64,000 nt of DNA, taken from assembly GCF_020405185.1 (NCBI RefSeq), contig NZ_CP084464.1, forward strand, positions 248,001-312,000, given 5' to 3'. A program made the position numbers and the translations under genes. The stretch comes from Halomicrobium salinisoli. Its GTDB lineage: Archaea > Halobacteriota > Halobacteria > Halobacteriales > Haloarculaceae. Shown in pieces: positions 34,658 through 44,461 of this stretch (the first letter of the stretch is position 1; each line of letters opens with the position of its first letter). The notes under the pieces were generated by a model. It saw only the letters and a program-made list of their open reading frames with translations. It was not told the DNA's origin and ran no database searches.

Positions 34658-35239
34658 GTGAGTGACGGAGATGTCTTCGGCGTCTTCGTGTACCCCGATA
34701 GCGACGTGAGTGACGTCAATCGCGGTCTGAAAGTCTACCACGAGAACGACGTTGATGTGCCCCCATCGAAGGTCGACGCCGCGAAAGGGTTCGAGAACTT
34801 CGATGATGCGAAGTTCACGGCTGTGCGCGGAGATGTCGGCGAAAGCATCGGATACAAAGCACTCCGAGAAAAGTATCCAGACCGTGACGAGTACACGATA
34901 CTGAACGAGATCTACCTCAAGGGAGACGGTCAAACAAGAGCGGAGATCGACCTCGTCGTTGTAGACCAAGACGGAGAAGTCGTCGAAATGGCCGAGGTAA
35001 AATCAGTAACTGGTAGTTCGTCGACGACTCAGGTGGGCGATGCCATTGAGGATGCAGAAGATGGATTCGTCGACCGGACAACCAGTCAAAGGATAGAGGT
35101 GGAAGATATAACCGAAAACGCAGATAATATCGAGCGAACCACCATCGGTCCGGCGGATGATAGCGGATATGACATCAACACGGGACTCACCGAAGCGGAA
35201 ATGAACGCGCTCACTGAGGCCATCATCGCCCGTAACTGA
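34658..35239 (+). CDS. Orphan PD-(D/E)XK-like nuclease toxin end without pre-toxin segment
   Basis: 193 residues opening at GTG 34658, with no copy of the pre-toxin repeat before it. The core is RAEIDLVVVDQDGEVVEMAEV followed by KS, a D...ExK motif on neighbouring strands, after a helix with GESIGYKALREKYPD, as in restriction-like nucleases of toxin type. The rest is acidic and disordered in look. It probably is the tail of a larger toxin whose linking part has been lost. The next gene, 5 bp on, is in immunity position. Confidence 0.6.
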   Translation: MSDGDVFGVFVYPDSDVSDVNRGLKVYHENDVDVPPSKVDAAKGFENFDDAKFTAVRGDVGESIGYKALREKYPDRDEYTILNEIYLKGDGQTRAEIDLVVVDQDGEVVEMAEVKSVTGSSSTTQVGDAIEDAEDGFVDRTTSQRIEVEDITENADNIERTTIGPADDSGYDINTGLTEAEMNALTEAIIARN

Positions 35240-35244
35240 TCGCC

Positions 35245-35682
35245 ATGGGACGAGAGATCTGGCTCGTCGAAGAAGGTGATGATCAGTGCTTCGACGAGGA
35301 TGACATACGGTCGTACTACGAGTTCAAGGCCGACAAAGAGCGGCGGTTCTACAGTGACGACGATCGAGAACCGACAGCACAAGAAGTAGCTGAGTCGAGG
35401 ATTGATAAATTGGACGATAAGTCAGAAGACACACGGGGAATTTGGGAGTATTGGCCCGACGAAGTGGTGTTTGTCGTTGACACCGATAAGCTCCCAGGTG
35501 GCACACCCCTCTACGGGAACGCAATCCAGGAGATGATCGACGAGCTCAGAGCGGCCATAGAGATCTTAGAAGAAAAGGAGGTTCGCGACGACGACACCGA
35601 CTGGGAGGCAACGCTAGAGCTCGGGGCCATCGTCCTGGCCGAATACGCCCTCGAGAACGACCTCGGGATCGACATCCGATAG
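35245..35682 (+). CDS. Putative immunity protein for the 34658 nuclease
   Basis: 145 residues, very acidic, starting 5 bp after the toxin-end gene. No homology to the other immunity proteins here. Readable parts: MGREIWLVEEGDDQCFDEDD, WEYWPDEVVFVVDTDKLPG and a helical C-terminus ALELRAAIEILEEKE-like. It would bind and neutralise the preceding nuclease; this is inferred from position only. Confidence 0.6.
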   Translation: MGREIWLVEEGDDQCFDEDDIRSYYEFKADKERRFYSDDDREPTAQEVAESRIDKLDDKSEDTRGIWEYWPDEVVFVVDTDKLPGGTPLYGNAIQEMIDELRAAIEILEEKEVRDDDTDWEATLELGAIVLAEYALENDLGIDIR

Positions 35683-35765
35683 CATTTCTCTACCCATCTG
35701 ACCCAGGCGGTCCTCTGAAGATATCGTGATTCACCGCACGATAGCCAGTATTCAGTAGTCTCCAG

Positions 35766-37301
35766 AGCTTGCCGGACAACAAGAAGATAGACACGACGAA
35801 ACTGGGCTAACGGCTCAACGACATGTCGCCGGCGACCCGCCAGCGGGTCGTCGACCAGATGGGGTCGCTCAAGCAATCGACGCGAGACTACCTGGCGGAG
35901 ACTGATGTCAAAGCGCCCGGCGCCAAGACCGCCAAGCTGATTGAAATGACTGGCTCCGGTGGCAAACGTGCGTTGCGGGCGCTCTCCGACGGCAACCGGA
36001 AGGCTGCGGATACCCTTTTGAAGCTACACGACGACGTGGCGACCCAGCGCGCGATGGTCCGCGCCTGGGAGCGCGGCGACATCTCCACGAAAGAGCTAGC
36101 GACTGCGCTGCGGCGGTATGACAGCTTAGATAGAGAGGGGAAAGAGGCCTATCAGCGGCTACTGGACGATACCGGAAGCGACGGTATCAGCTTCGTCTCC
36201 AAGCTCGACGAAGATCAGACGCGATCTTTCCTCGGAAGTGCCTGCCGTCGGATCCCCGTCGTCAGCGGTGGCTCCGTTGCAGGGTCCGACCGCCTGCACG
36301 CTGCCGAGGTAATTCAGGGCAGCCAACTGGTCGATGATAGTTGTAGCGATGGCCTGAGTGTTACAGAGCAGACTGAATATCGGAAGCAGGTTGTCAGGGC
36401 AGCCAGCAAAAACGAAGACATCAGTGCCACAGCGGTGATAACCCAGATCGAGAACGTCGGATCGCAAACGCGTCGGACCCGGCTAAAACTCCTCCTCAAG
36501 GACACCGGCGAGGACGGTATCCGTTTCATTCGGAAGTTGGATACTGATCAGCAGCAGAAGCTTCTCGACATCGACAAGCACGTCGACACGTCAGACTTCG
36601 AGTCCAACGCCGATATGGGTGATTGGCGACATAGCCTAGCGGTATATCAGCAGCGCTCGGCTGTCAGTGACGCAGAAATCGAGGCACACATCGAAAACAC
36701 CTATCGCGCTGCCACCAGCAAGAAGATAGATGATCGCGAGGGGCTTATCGAGCCGGTCGCAAACCTGAAAAAGGGTTCCAGACTCGGGACTGGTTCCTTC
36801 CGACGTTACGACAACGAGCTGAAACGAACAGTTGCCTATGCGAAGAATCCTGATATCGGCCACGGCACTGTCAAACGTGTAGAGGTCGAGCCTGATTTCT
36901 TGGGAACTGACAAGGACGTTGATGCCGAAGTAGTCTACCAAGATGGAACGACTCACTATGTCGAATTTAAACGTCTCAACGATAACCCAAGTAAAAGGAA
37001 TATTATCAAAAGCGTATTCGAGAAGAAAGAGAATGGTAATTCAGTAAACGAAAAATTCAGGCAGATCGATGACGAAGTACCAAAGAGCGAAAATGCCCGT
37101 ATCGGTGAACTGAAAATACGGTACACACCTGACGGGCTCACAAATGAGCAAGATGTGCGTGACGTCATCGATGCTGCCGTCACCGATGGCCGGAAGAGTA
37201 ACAGGTTCTCTGAGATTCATCTCGATACTATCCGTATCGTACCCGAGAACGGCGAACCGTTTGATGTTGACCTCACAAAGTACAAGCAGACGTATCCGTG
37301 A
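35766..37301 (+). pseudogene. Orphan toxin module 3: interrupted pre-toxin segment with nuclease end
   Basis: Homology to the main toxin begins at about 35766 (LPDNKKIDTTKLG) and is broken by an in-frame TAA (35808-35810), after which a long frame continues from 35823 (MSPATRQRVVDQMGSLKQST, then TKELATALRRYDSLD). At about residue 110 it diverges into a new end with VEPDFLGTDKDVDAEVVYQ and THYVEFKRLNDN, a D...ExK nuclease motif. The start fragment lacks signal and repeats. The stop codon at the seam shows it cannot be read as a full-length toxin where it lies, though the 492-residue frame itself is intact and could donate its end by recombination. Confidence 0.72.
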
Positions 37302-37374
37302 CAACGTCAATATATAACTAGAGCGCTGTACAGCAACTTAGCAACCGAGAGTCATTCTACTACTTGATTTGATT

Positions 37375-38442
37375 ATGTCAAAGCGGAACTTTGATTTCGT
37401 AACCAGCGAGATCGACGGGGAGCTGTGTTACCACGCTACCATCCGGCCACACGTCGACACAGTTGGCAAGTGGCAGCGCGAGGTGGTTGCCCTCATTGGG
37501 GACGTACTTGAAGCGTTCACAGGTATCGTTACCGTCACTGAGGCCGAACTATCGCTACAGTCAGTGACAGAAGATAGCTCGCCAGATACGGGCTCAGTAG
37601 TAACGGAGTACGACGCGCGAGATGCTACTGAGGTGACGTTGCAATCCGACAACGGTCTTATGCGTGATCACATCGAGGACGCGATCGCTGGTGTCGACAC
37701 TACCGCTGACACGACACTCGTACCTGTGAGCTTCCGGATGACCGACGGAAGTGCGCGTATCTTTCTCAATCAAGGGTTTGTTACTGTCGACGAAGACTGC
37801 AAGTGGTATTGGAAACGCAAGCACAACGCAGTCCGCGACGAAATTCCCGACTGGCCGCCAGTGTTCATCGAGTTTACTCACAGCAGGAATGACCTCTCTT
37901 CGAATTTCATCGAACGGTATTATGAATCGCCCGAGGAGGAGTGCGATGCGGTCTACGAGTTGGGAATCAGCACGACTAGTGACATCTGGATCGACGACGA
38001 AACCGGGGACGAGGACGTTGATACTATCGCACAGATCAACAGGGCTCGATTCTACGACGCCTTCTCCAAGATCGAAGACAGCGAGGATCTACTGGCAACC
38101 TACTGGATTTCCGTCGACTTCGCTCCGATACCGGAACACGCCGATGCGTTACTCAACTACGACGGTCCACCGGCCAAAGAGCTGCTCGCTGAGTACCGCA
38201 GTGATTGGACTGAAACGCGTCTCCGAGGTCAGGCCATCGGTGAGACAATCGATGGAAAACGGATCGTCCACTTCGGGCCCGTCGACGAATATGTGTTTCC
38301 CGAAGAACTGAAACTGCGTGTTGAAGTGTACCTCCGAGAGAACAAACAGTACGACACCGTTGATCAGGTCCGCGTCACCACCAACGGCGGCGAAACACTC
38401 ACTGGTATCGTCCGCGATGGCGACGTGCGCTGGAACAGCTGA
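37375..38442 (+). CDS. Putative immunity protein for module 3
   Basis: 355 residues, ATG 37375, 73 bp after the module 3 stop in an AT-rich gap that may carry its own TATA (tatataac near 37310). No homology to other immunity proteins in the window. Visible stretches: VTSEIDGELCYHATIRPHVD, YWKRKHNAVRDEIPDWPPVF and a C-terminal small domain LKLRVEVYLRENKQYDTVDQ. No signal or membrane segment. Immunity role inferred from position. Confidence 0.6.
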   Translation: MSKRNFDFVTSEIDGELCYHATIRPHVDTVGKWQREVVALIGDVLEAFTGIVTVTEAELSLQSVTEDSSPDTGSVVTEYDARDATEVTLQSDNGLMRDHIEDAIAGVDTTADTTLVPVSFRMTDGSARIFLNQGFVTVDEDCKWYWKRKHNAVRDEIPDWPPVFIEFTHSRNDLSSNFIERYYESPEEECDAVYELGISTTSDIWIDDETGDEDVDTIAQINRARFYDAFSKIEDSEDLLATYWISVDFAPIPEHADALLNYDGPPAKELLAEYRSDWTETRLRGQAIGETIDGKRIVHFGPVDEYVFPEELKLRVEVYLRENKQYDTVDQVRVTTNGGETLTGIVRDGDVRWNS

Positions 38443-38713
38443 ATCGGATTCGTGTCGGGCCGCAGACTGGGATACGACGCTGAGATTGCTGTCCGGTGTA
38501 TGCAGGTCGTGATGGATTTCCGATACACCTGAACAATAGCATCAGAATAGAGCAGTATTCTCTGGATATCGGTCGCGTGAGCGACTTATCTCACTAGCCA
38601 TGGTAGTGTAGACAAACGCAACTGAGAAGCATTCCTCGGGGGGAATCTTGAGGCCATCTCGAAGTACCGTGCTGATTCAAGGGATCAAGGACGCCGGGGC
38701 GCGCGCAATTCGT
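38443..38713. other. Gap between cassettes 3 and 4
   Basis: About 270 bp with no credible gene on either strand. No insertion sequence, inverted repeat or target duplication seen. It ends where homology to the main toxin's pre-toxin segment begins (about 38714). Confidence 0.4.
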
Positions 38714-40368
38714 TTCAGGACGGAAGCCAGCAGCGGCGTCGGCAGCGCGGTGACGCGGATCACCGCCAGTCGAGCAAGTTCAACCGGGCGCTGAAAGCCG
38801 TCGACTCGGCTAAATCCGGGCTGAAAGCCGGCGTGTCCACGCAGGCGATGGCCCGCGCCCAGCAGGTGCGGAAAGCCCTGCCCGAGAGCGACCGCATCGA
38901 CACGGCGCGACTGGGCCAGCGGTTGAGCGACATGTCCCCGGCGACCCGCCAGCGGGTCGTCGACCAGATGGGGTCGCTCAAACGGTCCACGCGGAACTAC
39001 ATCGCCGAGACAGACGTCGAAGCGCCCGGCGCGAAGACCGCGAAGCTGATCGAAGTGACCGGGAGTGGTGGCAAGCGGGCGCTGCGGGCGCTCGCTGACG
39101 GCAACCGCAAGGCCGCGGACGCGCTGCTGCGGTTACACGACGACGTGGCGACCCAGCGTGCGATGGTCCGTGCCTGGGAGAATGGCGATGTCTCGACGAA
39201 AGAACTCGCGACCGCGCTGCGGCGGTACAACGAACTCGACGCCAGCGAGCGTGCCGAATTCCGGAAGATGAGTGCGGCCACCGGCGATGACGGCGTCGAG
39301 TTCATGGCCAACGCGAAGGGTCAGACTGTCCGAGTAGCACTGGACGGGTCGGGAGACGTCGACGAGTCGTTCCGGCGGGCACTGGCTCGTGCTGCCGACA
39401 GCGATGCCGTCGACTCCTACGCCCAACTGGACAGGGCCGTCAGGAAAATCGATGAACTGGAGGGTGAGCGAAAACGTCGGGCGAAGCAGCTAATAGCGGA
39501 CACCGACGGAGCCGGCGTCCGATTCGTCGACGAGTTCGACAAGAAGCAGCTCCGGAGTCTGTCCGACGAGATTGAAGACGGAACGGTCAGCCAACGCGAG
39601 GTTGCGGTGTTTGTCCGAGGGATCCAGGGCCGGGAGACTCTGGAGACCCTCAATCGGGGGGTCCTCAACGACTACGAGGTGTCCGACTTGGCTGCATTCA
39701 TCCACCAGACGGATGGACACAGCAGCGACCTTGTGAATGACCTCGACGCTGGTCGAATCAGACAAGCACTCGAGCTAGACAAGGTCGGACAACGTCGGCT
39801 GGCCAACGTTGCTTACGAGGGCAGTATTAGCGGTGACAGGTCGCTGGCAAGTGATGATATTACCCCAGAGGAGTTCCTTCAGTATATCAATGACAGGAAT
39901 ATCGATCCAGAGAACATCCGGATGATCGCAAAGAGTGATGGTGCCATCATCTCGTTGCTCCCTGGGGATTCGGACTTTGGACTGCAGCACTTACTCGAGC
40001 GGCATTTCCGCGGTTCGACGGTCAACACAAACGCCGACGAGACCAGGTTCTTCCCGTCTGGGTCAGAGGCCGCTTCGAGAAGTACCGGTCCCGCAGCGGA
40101 TCTCCCAGCAAAGATGGACAGGAACGAACTCGCACCGCTACTGAGAAAGACCATCGAAGAGGGATCCCACGACGGTGGGACCTACACGGCCGAATTTGAT
40201 TCTCCCCGACACGGGATCAAGAAGGTACAGGTCAACACGGAAAGCGGTAAAATTGCAACGGCGTATCCGCTGGCAGGTCCAGAGGTAAAGCGATGGAACT
40301 GGAAGACTGGACAGTGGGAAGAGAGAACTGGATCGGGATGGCAACGGTGGAACGAACCTTATCAATAG
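38714..40368 (+). pseudogene. Orphan toxin module 4: longest pre-toxin copy, frameshifted, with RNase-like end
   Basis: The homology starts earliest of all cassettes (EASSGVGSAVTRI at 38714) but a small deletion near 38768 shifts the frame, after which it continues as SSKFNRALKAVDSAKSGLK and into the frame opened at GTG 38833 for 511 residues. The pre-toxin part ends near residue 155. The middle is a helical array of about 260 residues. The last 90 residues read HGIKKVQVNTESGKIATAYP and EVKRWNWKTGQWEER: a lysine- and histidine-bearing strand pair with TAYP, as in BECR-fold RNase toxins. No start or signal, so it is a silent donor with an otherwise intact end. Confidence 0.72.
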
Positions 40369-40411
40369 CGATGTTACAGCGTTATGTTGAAAGCGCCGTT
40401 GACGGTCACTC

Positions 40412-41437
40412 ATGAACGCCCTGGAGATTGCATATCCGTCGCCGAAAGAACTGGCCGTCACCCTACATGGCGCCAGTAAAGCGTCCGAATCGAATTCGTC
40501 TACGGCCTCGTATCGCCAGCGTATATCGATTCCATCGGACGATCTCGTCAGATCCGTGTACGAACTCGAGAGTGTTCTCGCCGGCGAACCGGCGTCGCTG
40601 TTGCGGGTTGCAGATTGGCAGAAGCAAATCCGTACCCGTCCACGCGAGGACAGGTCGGTGGCTCTCGAGGTACTGGACGTCGATGGCGAACCGGAACTGA
40701 CGACGGTGACATCCAGAGAAGACGTCTGCGATGCGATCCTCGACGGCGCTCGGTCGTATCTCGAACAGGTATGCGAGCAGGCCAACGGGGAGACACCGGA
40801 GTGTCACTGTCTTGAACTGCGAGTCGGCATTAAAGACATCGAAGGCCGCCTCCGCTACCATCGCGAACACGGCACACAGCAGGGATACGAACCGACGATC
40901 GAGATCGAGTCCCTCGAACAGTTTGCCCGGAAATGCGTTGACAACGATCGGCTCCGGGACCATTTTGCCGTTGCCACCGAAATAAAACGACTTACCCAGC
41001 GGCTCGTCGAACAGAGCGACGACGAAAAAGTTTCAGCGTGTTATCGGAATCTGATAGAGTACCACGAGGAATTGCGAGCGCCGACGATCGAAGCACTCGT
41101 CGCCAATCCAGACGAACGGGCGCGGAGTCCGCTTCAGGCCGTCCTCTGGTCAGACGTTCGGTCCGAATCACGGGCCCTCCGGGCGTTACGAGCGATTCCG
41201 AACCAGCAAGTAGTCGAAGATGCCGCACATATTTTATATCGTTACAGTTCCGATCCGGACGCCGAGTCAGTCTGTCTAGAAGCCGCCGCGTTGCTTCAAG
41301 TGGTGGACGTCGAGTCTCATCTGGATCGCCCGGCGATCGATTCTCTGACGTCTAAACTCGAAACCGCTCGCGAAGAAGCCGCCACCGACGATCTCTCGGA
41401 GGCGCTCGAATCGCTGAACAATAGTCGATCGGAATGA
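40412..41437 (+). CDS. Putative immunity protein for module 4
   Basis: 341 residues, ATG 40412, 43 bp after the module 4 stop. Three parts: an N-terminal region to about 130, a middle helical region (IEIESLEQFARKCVDNDRL) and C-terminal HEAT-like helices from about 220 (SPLQAVLWSDVRSESRALRA; VVEDAAHILYRYSSDPDAES). Helical repeat immunity proteins are common among RNase toxins. No signal peptide. Role inferred from position. Confidence 0.62.
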   Translation: MNALEIAYPSPKELAVTLHGASKASESNSSTASYRQRISIPSDDLVRSVYELESVLAGEPASLLRVADWQKQIRTRPREDRSVALEVLDVDGEPELTTVTSREDVCDAILDGARSYLEQVCEQANGETPECHCLELRVGIKDIEGRLRYHREHGTQQGYEPTIEIESLEQFARKCVDNDRLRDHFAVATEIKRLTQRLVEQSDDEKVSACYRNLIEYHEELRAPTIEALVANPDERARSPLQAVLWSDVRSESRALRALRAIPNQQVVEDAAHILYRYSSDPDAESVCLEAAALLQVVDVESHLDRPAIDSLTSKLETAREEAATDDLSEALESLNNSRSE

Positions 41438-41439
41438 TC

Positions 41440-41744
41440 GATCAAGGACTACCTCGCTTCGACCTCTATCGAAGCACCCGGTGCCAAGACCGCGCGGCTA
41501 CTCGAAGTCACCAGCAGCGGCCGTAAACGGGCCCTCCGGGCACTCTCTGATGGTAACCGGCGAGCCGCCGACGCGCTGCTGCGGATGGCCGACGACGCCG
41601 CCACCCAGCGGGCGATGGTTCGGGCCTGGGAGCGCGGCGACGTCTCTACGAAAGAACTGGCGACCGCGCTGCGGCGGTACTACGGGATCGACGACACCGA
41701 GCAGGCAGCACCCTGCCAGACGGGACGACAGGCGTCGTCGACTG
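41440..41744 (+). pseudogene. Module 5: pre-toxin remnant without toxin
   Basis: About 90 residues of the pre-toxin segment (IEAPGAKTARLLEVTSSG, RALRALSDGNRRAADALL, STKELATALRRYYGIDD) with no start and no toxin end; it runs into the convergent gene. It marks the far edge of the array and is the last copy of the repeat. Confidence 0.7.
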
Positions 41745-42377
41745 TTACTTCGTCCGTAGCTCCCAGTCGCCGTCGTCGCGTTCGACGACGCCGTCGAAGA
41801 GGTGGAGGAACGTCGCAATCGTCTGCTCGTCGTGGGCCGTCGGGTCCATGTGGAAGTGCGCGATCGCGTCGACCTGGGCCAGCTCGTCAGAGACCAGGTG
41901 GACGAACTTGAACAGCTCTTCCCGGGAGACGTACTGGAACAGCGGGGACAGCGAGTGGAAGCAGACGACGAGCTGTCGCTCCTCGTCTGTGGCCCGCAGG
42001 TCGTCGAGTGCCGACGTGATCTCGATACCGAGTTTCGTGAGATTCGACGGAGAGGAGAGAGTCCGCTGTGAGTCGACCTCGCACTGGACGCGGTCCCCCG
42101 CTGTGGTCGCGCCCGACTCGGCGGACCGCATCGACGTATCGACGTCGATCACCGTCGCCGCCGCGGGCGTAGAGTCGGCGTGGTCGTACCACTGCCGAAC
42201 GCGGTCGCCCGGTGACTCGGTCACCGTGATCGAGAGCATCGCTTCCTCGACCGATCGATCGGGCGTGAGCAGGTCCAGACAGATGGGCGATTCGTCCACT
42301 CCGAACTCGGAACAGAGGACGAGCACGGACTCGCCCGGACGCACGGACTCGCCAGTCGACGCCGGAAGCACGCTCAT
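41745..42377 (-). CDS. RecA/KaiC-like conserved haloarchaeal protein (DUF7504 type)
   Basis: 210 residues. It has the haloarchaeal pattern of an ATPase-like fold that lacks a good Walker A: VLVLCSEFGVDESPICLDLL at the start, ITVTESPGDRVRQWYDHAD, VDVDTSMRSAESG-like middle, and ERQLVVCFHSLSPLFQYVS near 145 with HFHMDPTAHDEQTIATF and a final GDWELRTK. Such proteins are common near haloarchaeal signal genes, with unknown role. The promoter is an AT-rich aaatatttgtttcat near 42421-42436. Convergent with the toxin array, so probably not part of it. Confidence 0.7.
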   Translation of the reverse strand: MSVLPASTGESVRPGESVLVLCSEFGVDESPICLDLLTPDRSVEEAMLSITVTESPGDRVRQWYDHADSTPAAATVIDVDTSMRSAESGATTAGDRVQCEVDSQRTLSSPSNLTKLGIEITSALDDLRATDEERQLVVCFHSLSPLFQYVSREELFKFVHLVSDELAQVDAIAHFHMDPTAHDEQTIATFLHLFDGVVERDDGDWELRTK

Positions 42378-43264
42378 CTACGTCCAAGGTGGGTTGTAAC
42401 GGGTAAACATCCAGTCCCTAAAATATTTGTTTCATAGTTGTACATGGCGTGAGACCACTGCGACGGCGAGAGGAGGTCAACTGGTAGTCAGACGGCGGCC
42501 AGGCGTCCGTCAGAACGAGAGGGCGCGGGCTGCCGCGGAATCGCGACGAAAATATTAGGAGCGAGTTCTTTCCAGCACCCCGGTCAACGTCGTATCGTCG
42601 GGATCCGGTTGGCGACCGCCGCTCGTGGTGCGGACCCGCGGCGGGACAACTGACCGTGAGGGGGTCGCCACGCCAGCCGAGTGCCCGACGACAGCGCTCG
42701 ACGGTATCGGCGATCTCGATCGGGTCGGCGTTCTCCGGCCGGAGGCGACGGCGGAATCCTGGCCAGCGGAGATTATATTTCGGTTAGTGTTTATACGAAA
42801 ATATTATCAGCGGTCGTTACATTGTCCCGTTGCCGGGAGTGCCAGACTTCCGGCTACCCGGGGGGAGCAACGCGTCGGGCGGGACGATCGAGTGATCGGG
42901 CCCGACCACTCGCCCGCCTCGACCGCCTTTGGACGTCGATCGCCCGTCTCCGGGACGGATCGCGACCGCCGTATCGCCACGGGGTTTTCACGCTCTGAAA
43001 CTGGTGGCCCGGGTTTTTTGTGACGTGGTCCAAACGGAAGATTGCCGGTTCCCCCCGGCACTCCCCCCACCGACTGCGGCAGCGAGACGCGGCACCCGAT
43101 TCCCCCACCTTCCCCCTCGATTCTCCGGAGGCCACGCCCGACAGGCGTCGTTACGCCGCCGTCGGACTGGCGACCGTCACCCCCGACAGACGGCGGACCG
43201 AGCGGCGTCGTCGAGTAGCGCCCGGCACAGAAAGACTATATGACGCGTCAAGGGAACTACCCCC
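42378..43264. other. Long intergenic region, AT-rich in places
   Basis: About 890 bp without a convincing gene. It has the minus-strand promoter near 42420, two direct copies of acgaaaatatta (42546-42557 and 42795-42806) in AT-rich surroundings, and a TATA-like actatatg (43233-43240) serving the gene at 43265. The rest is G+C-rich with only shadow frames. Confidence 0.5.
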
Positions 43265-44461
43265 ATGTCTGCCCTCCACCTGTCGCGCCGCCGGGCTCTC
43301 GCGAGCTGTGGCTTCGTCGTCGGACTCGGGCGGCTCAGTGGCTCGACTGCGTCGAGCCCGTCGCCCGTCGACGGGTCCTGGCGCCTCGGGCGCGGTGATG
43401 CGCGGAACACCGGAGCGACGAGCGACCGCGGTCCGACCGACTCGGCCACCGTCGCGTGGCGATTCGGGGACCACCTCAGCTCTCGGAAGGCGCCCGTGGT
43501 CGCAGACGGCGACCTCTACGTCGGTTCGTTCGACGACACGGCCGCGTTCGTCTGCCTCGACGCCGCCACCAGCGACGAACGGTGGCGGACCGACCTCGGC
43601 GGCGACGGCGACGTGCGGTTCCCGGACTCGGCGGCCGCCATCGCCGGCGACCGCGTCCTGGCGCCCTTCGGCGAACGTCTCTTCGCGTTCGATCGGGAAA
43701 CGGGCGAGGTACGGTGGGACGCCCGGTTCGAGGCGGAACTGAACGCCCCCGTCGTCGCCGACGGCACGGGATACGTGACTCTCACCGACCACGGCTCGGT
43801 CGTCGCCTTCGACCCCGCGACGGGAGACCCGCAGTGGCGCCGCGACGTCGGCCAGTGGTGTCCCGAGGCAGTCGCCGTCGCGGACGGCACCGTCTATACC
43901 GTCACGAACCGGGAGGACGACCAGGGGGCACTCGTAGCCCTCGACGCCGCAACGGGCACCGAGCAGTGGCGATACGCGAGCGGCCAGCCGCTCGCAGGCG
44001 CACCCGCCGTCGGAGACGGGGCTATCTTCGTCGGCGACGCGCGGGGCGTCCACGCGGTGACGACCGACGGGGACCGACGCTGGCGGTTCCAGGGGCGACC
44101 GGTCGAGGAGCACGAGTGGCACAACTGGAGTCTCCGTGGGTCCTCGCCGGCGGTCGCCGACGGGACGGTCTACGTCGGCGCTGCCGACGAGCGGGTGTAC
44201 GCAGTGGACGCCGACACCGGCGAGCAGCAGTGGGCCTTCTGGACGTGGAACAACGTCACCGGCGCGCCGGTGGTCACGCCGGACACCGTCTACGTCGGGA
44301 GCGACGACAGCGTCGTCTACGCCCTCGACGTCGACGCGGGAGCGCGCCGGTGGGAGTTCGATACCACCGGCAGCATCGACGGCGCCGGCGGTGCGGTGGT
44401 GGACGGGCGCCTCTACATCTCGACCTTCCGGGACGGCCTCTACGCGCTGGAGGAACCATGA
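43265..44461 (+). CDS. Tat-exported PQQ-like beta-propeller protein
   Basis: 398 residues. A short twin-arginine-like start (HLSRRRALASCGFVVGLGRL) is followed by PQQ/BamB-type blades, with unit endings such as DLYVGSFDDTAAFVCLDAAT, TVYVGAADERVYAVDADTG and TVYVGSDDSVVYALDVDAG: about seven. Homologous in build to the lipoprotein at 10306, but without a clear lipobox. ATG 43265 is about 27 bp from a TATA-like actatatg. Its stop overlaps the ATG of the next gene (4 bp), so the two are coupled. Confidence 0.8.
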   Translation: MSALHLSRRRALASCGFVVGLGRLSGSTASSPSPVDGSWRLGRGDARNTGATSDRGPTDSATVAWRFGDHLSSRKAPVVADGDLYVGSFDDTAAFVCLDAATSDERWRTDLGGDGDVRFPDSAAAIAGDRVLAPFGERLFAFDRETGEVRWDARFEAELNAPVVADGTGYVTLTDHGSVVAFDPATGDPQWRRDVGQWCPEAVAVADGTVYTVTNREDDQGALVALDAATGTEQWRYASGQPLAGAPAVGDGAIFVGDARGVHAVTTDGDRRWRFQGRPVEEHEWHNWSLRGSSPAVADGTVYVGAADERVYAVDADTGEQQWAFWTWNNVTGAPVVTPDTVYVGSDDSVVYALDVDAGARRWEFDTTGSIDGAGGAVVDGRLYISTFRDGLYALEEP

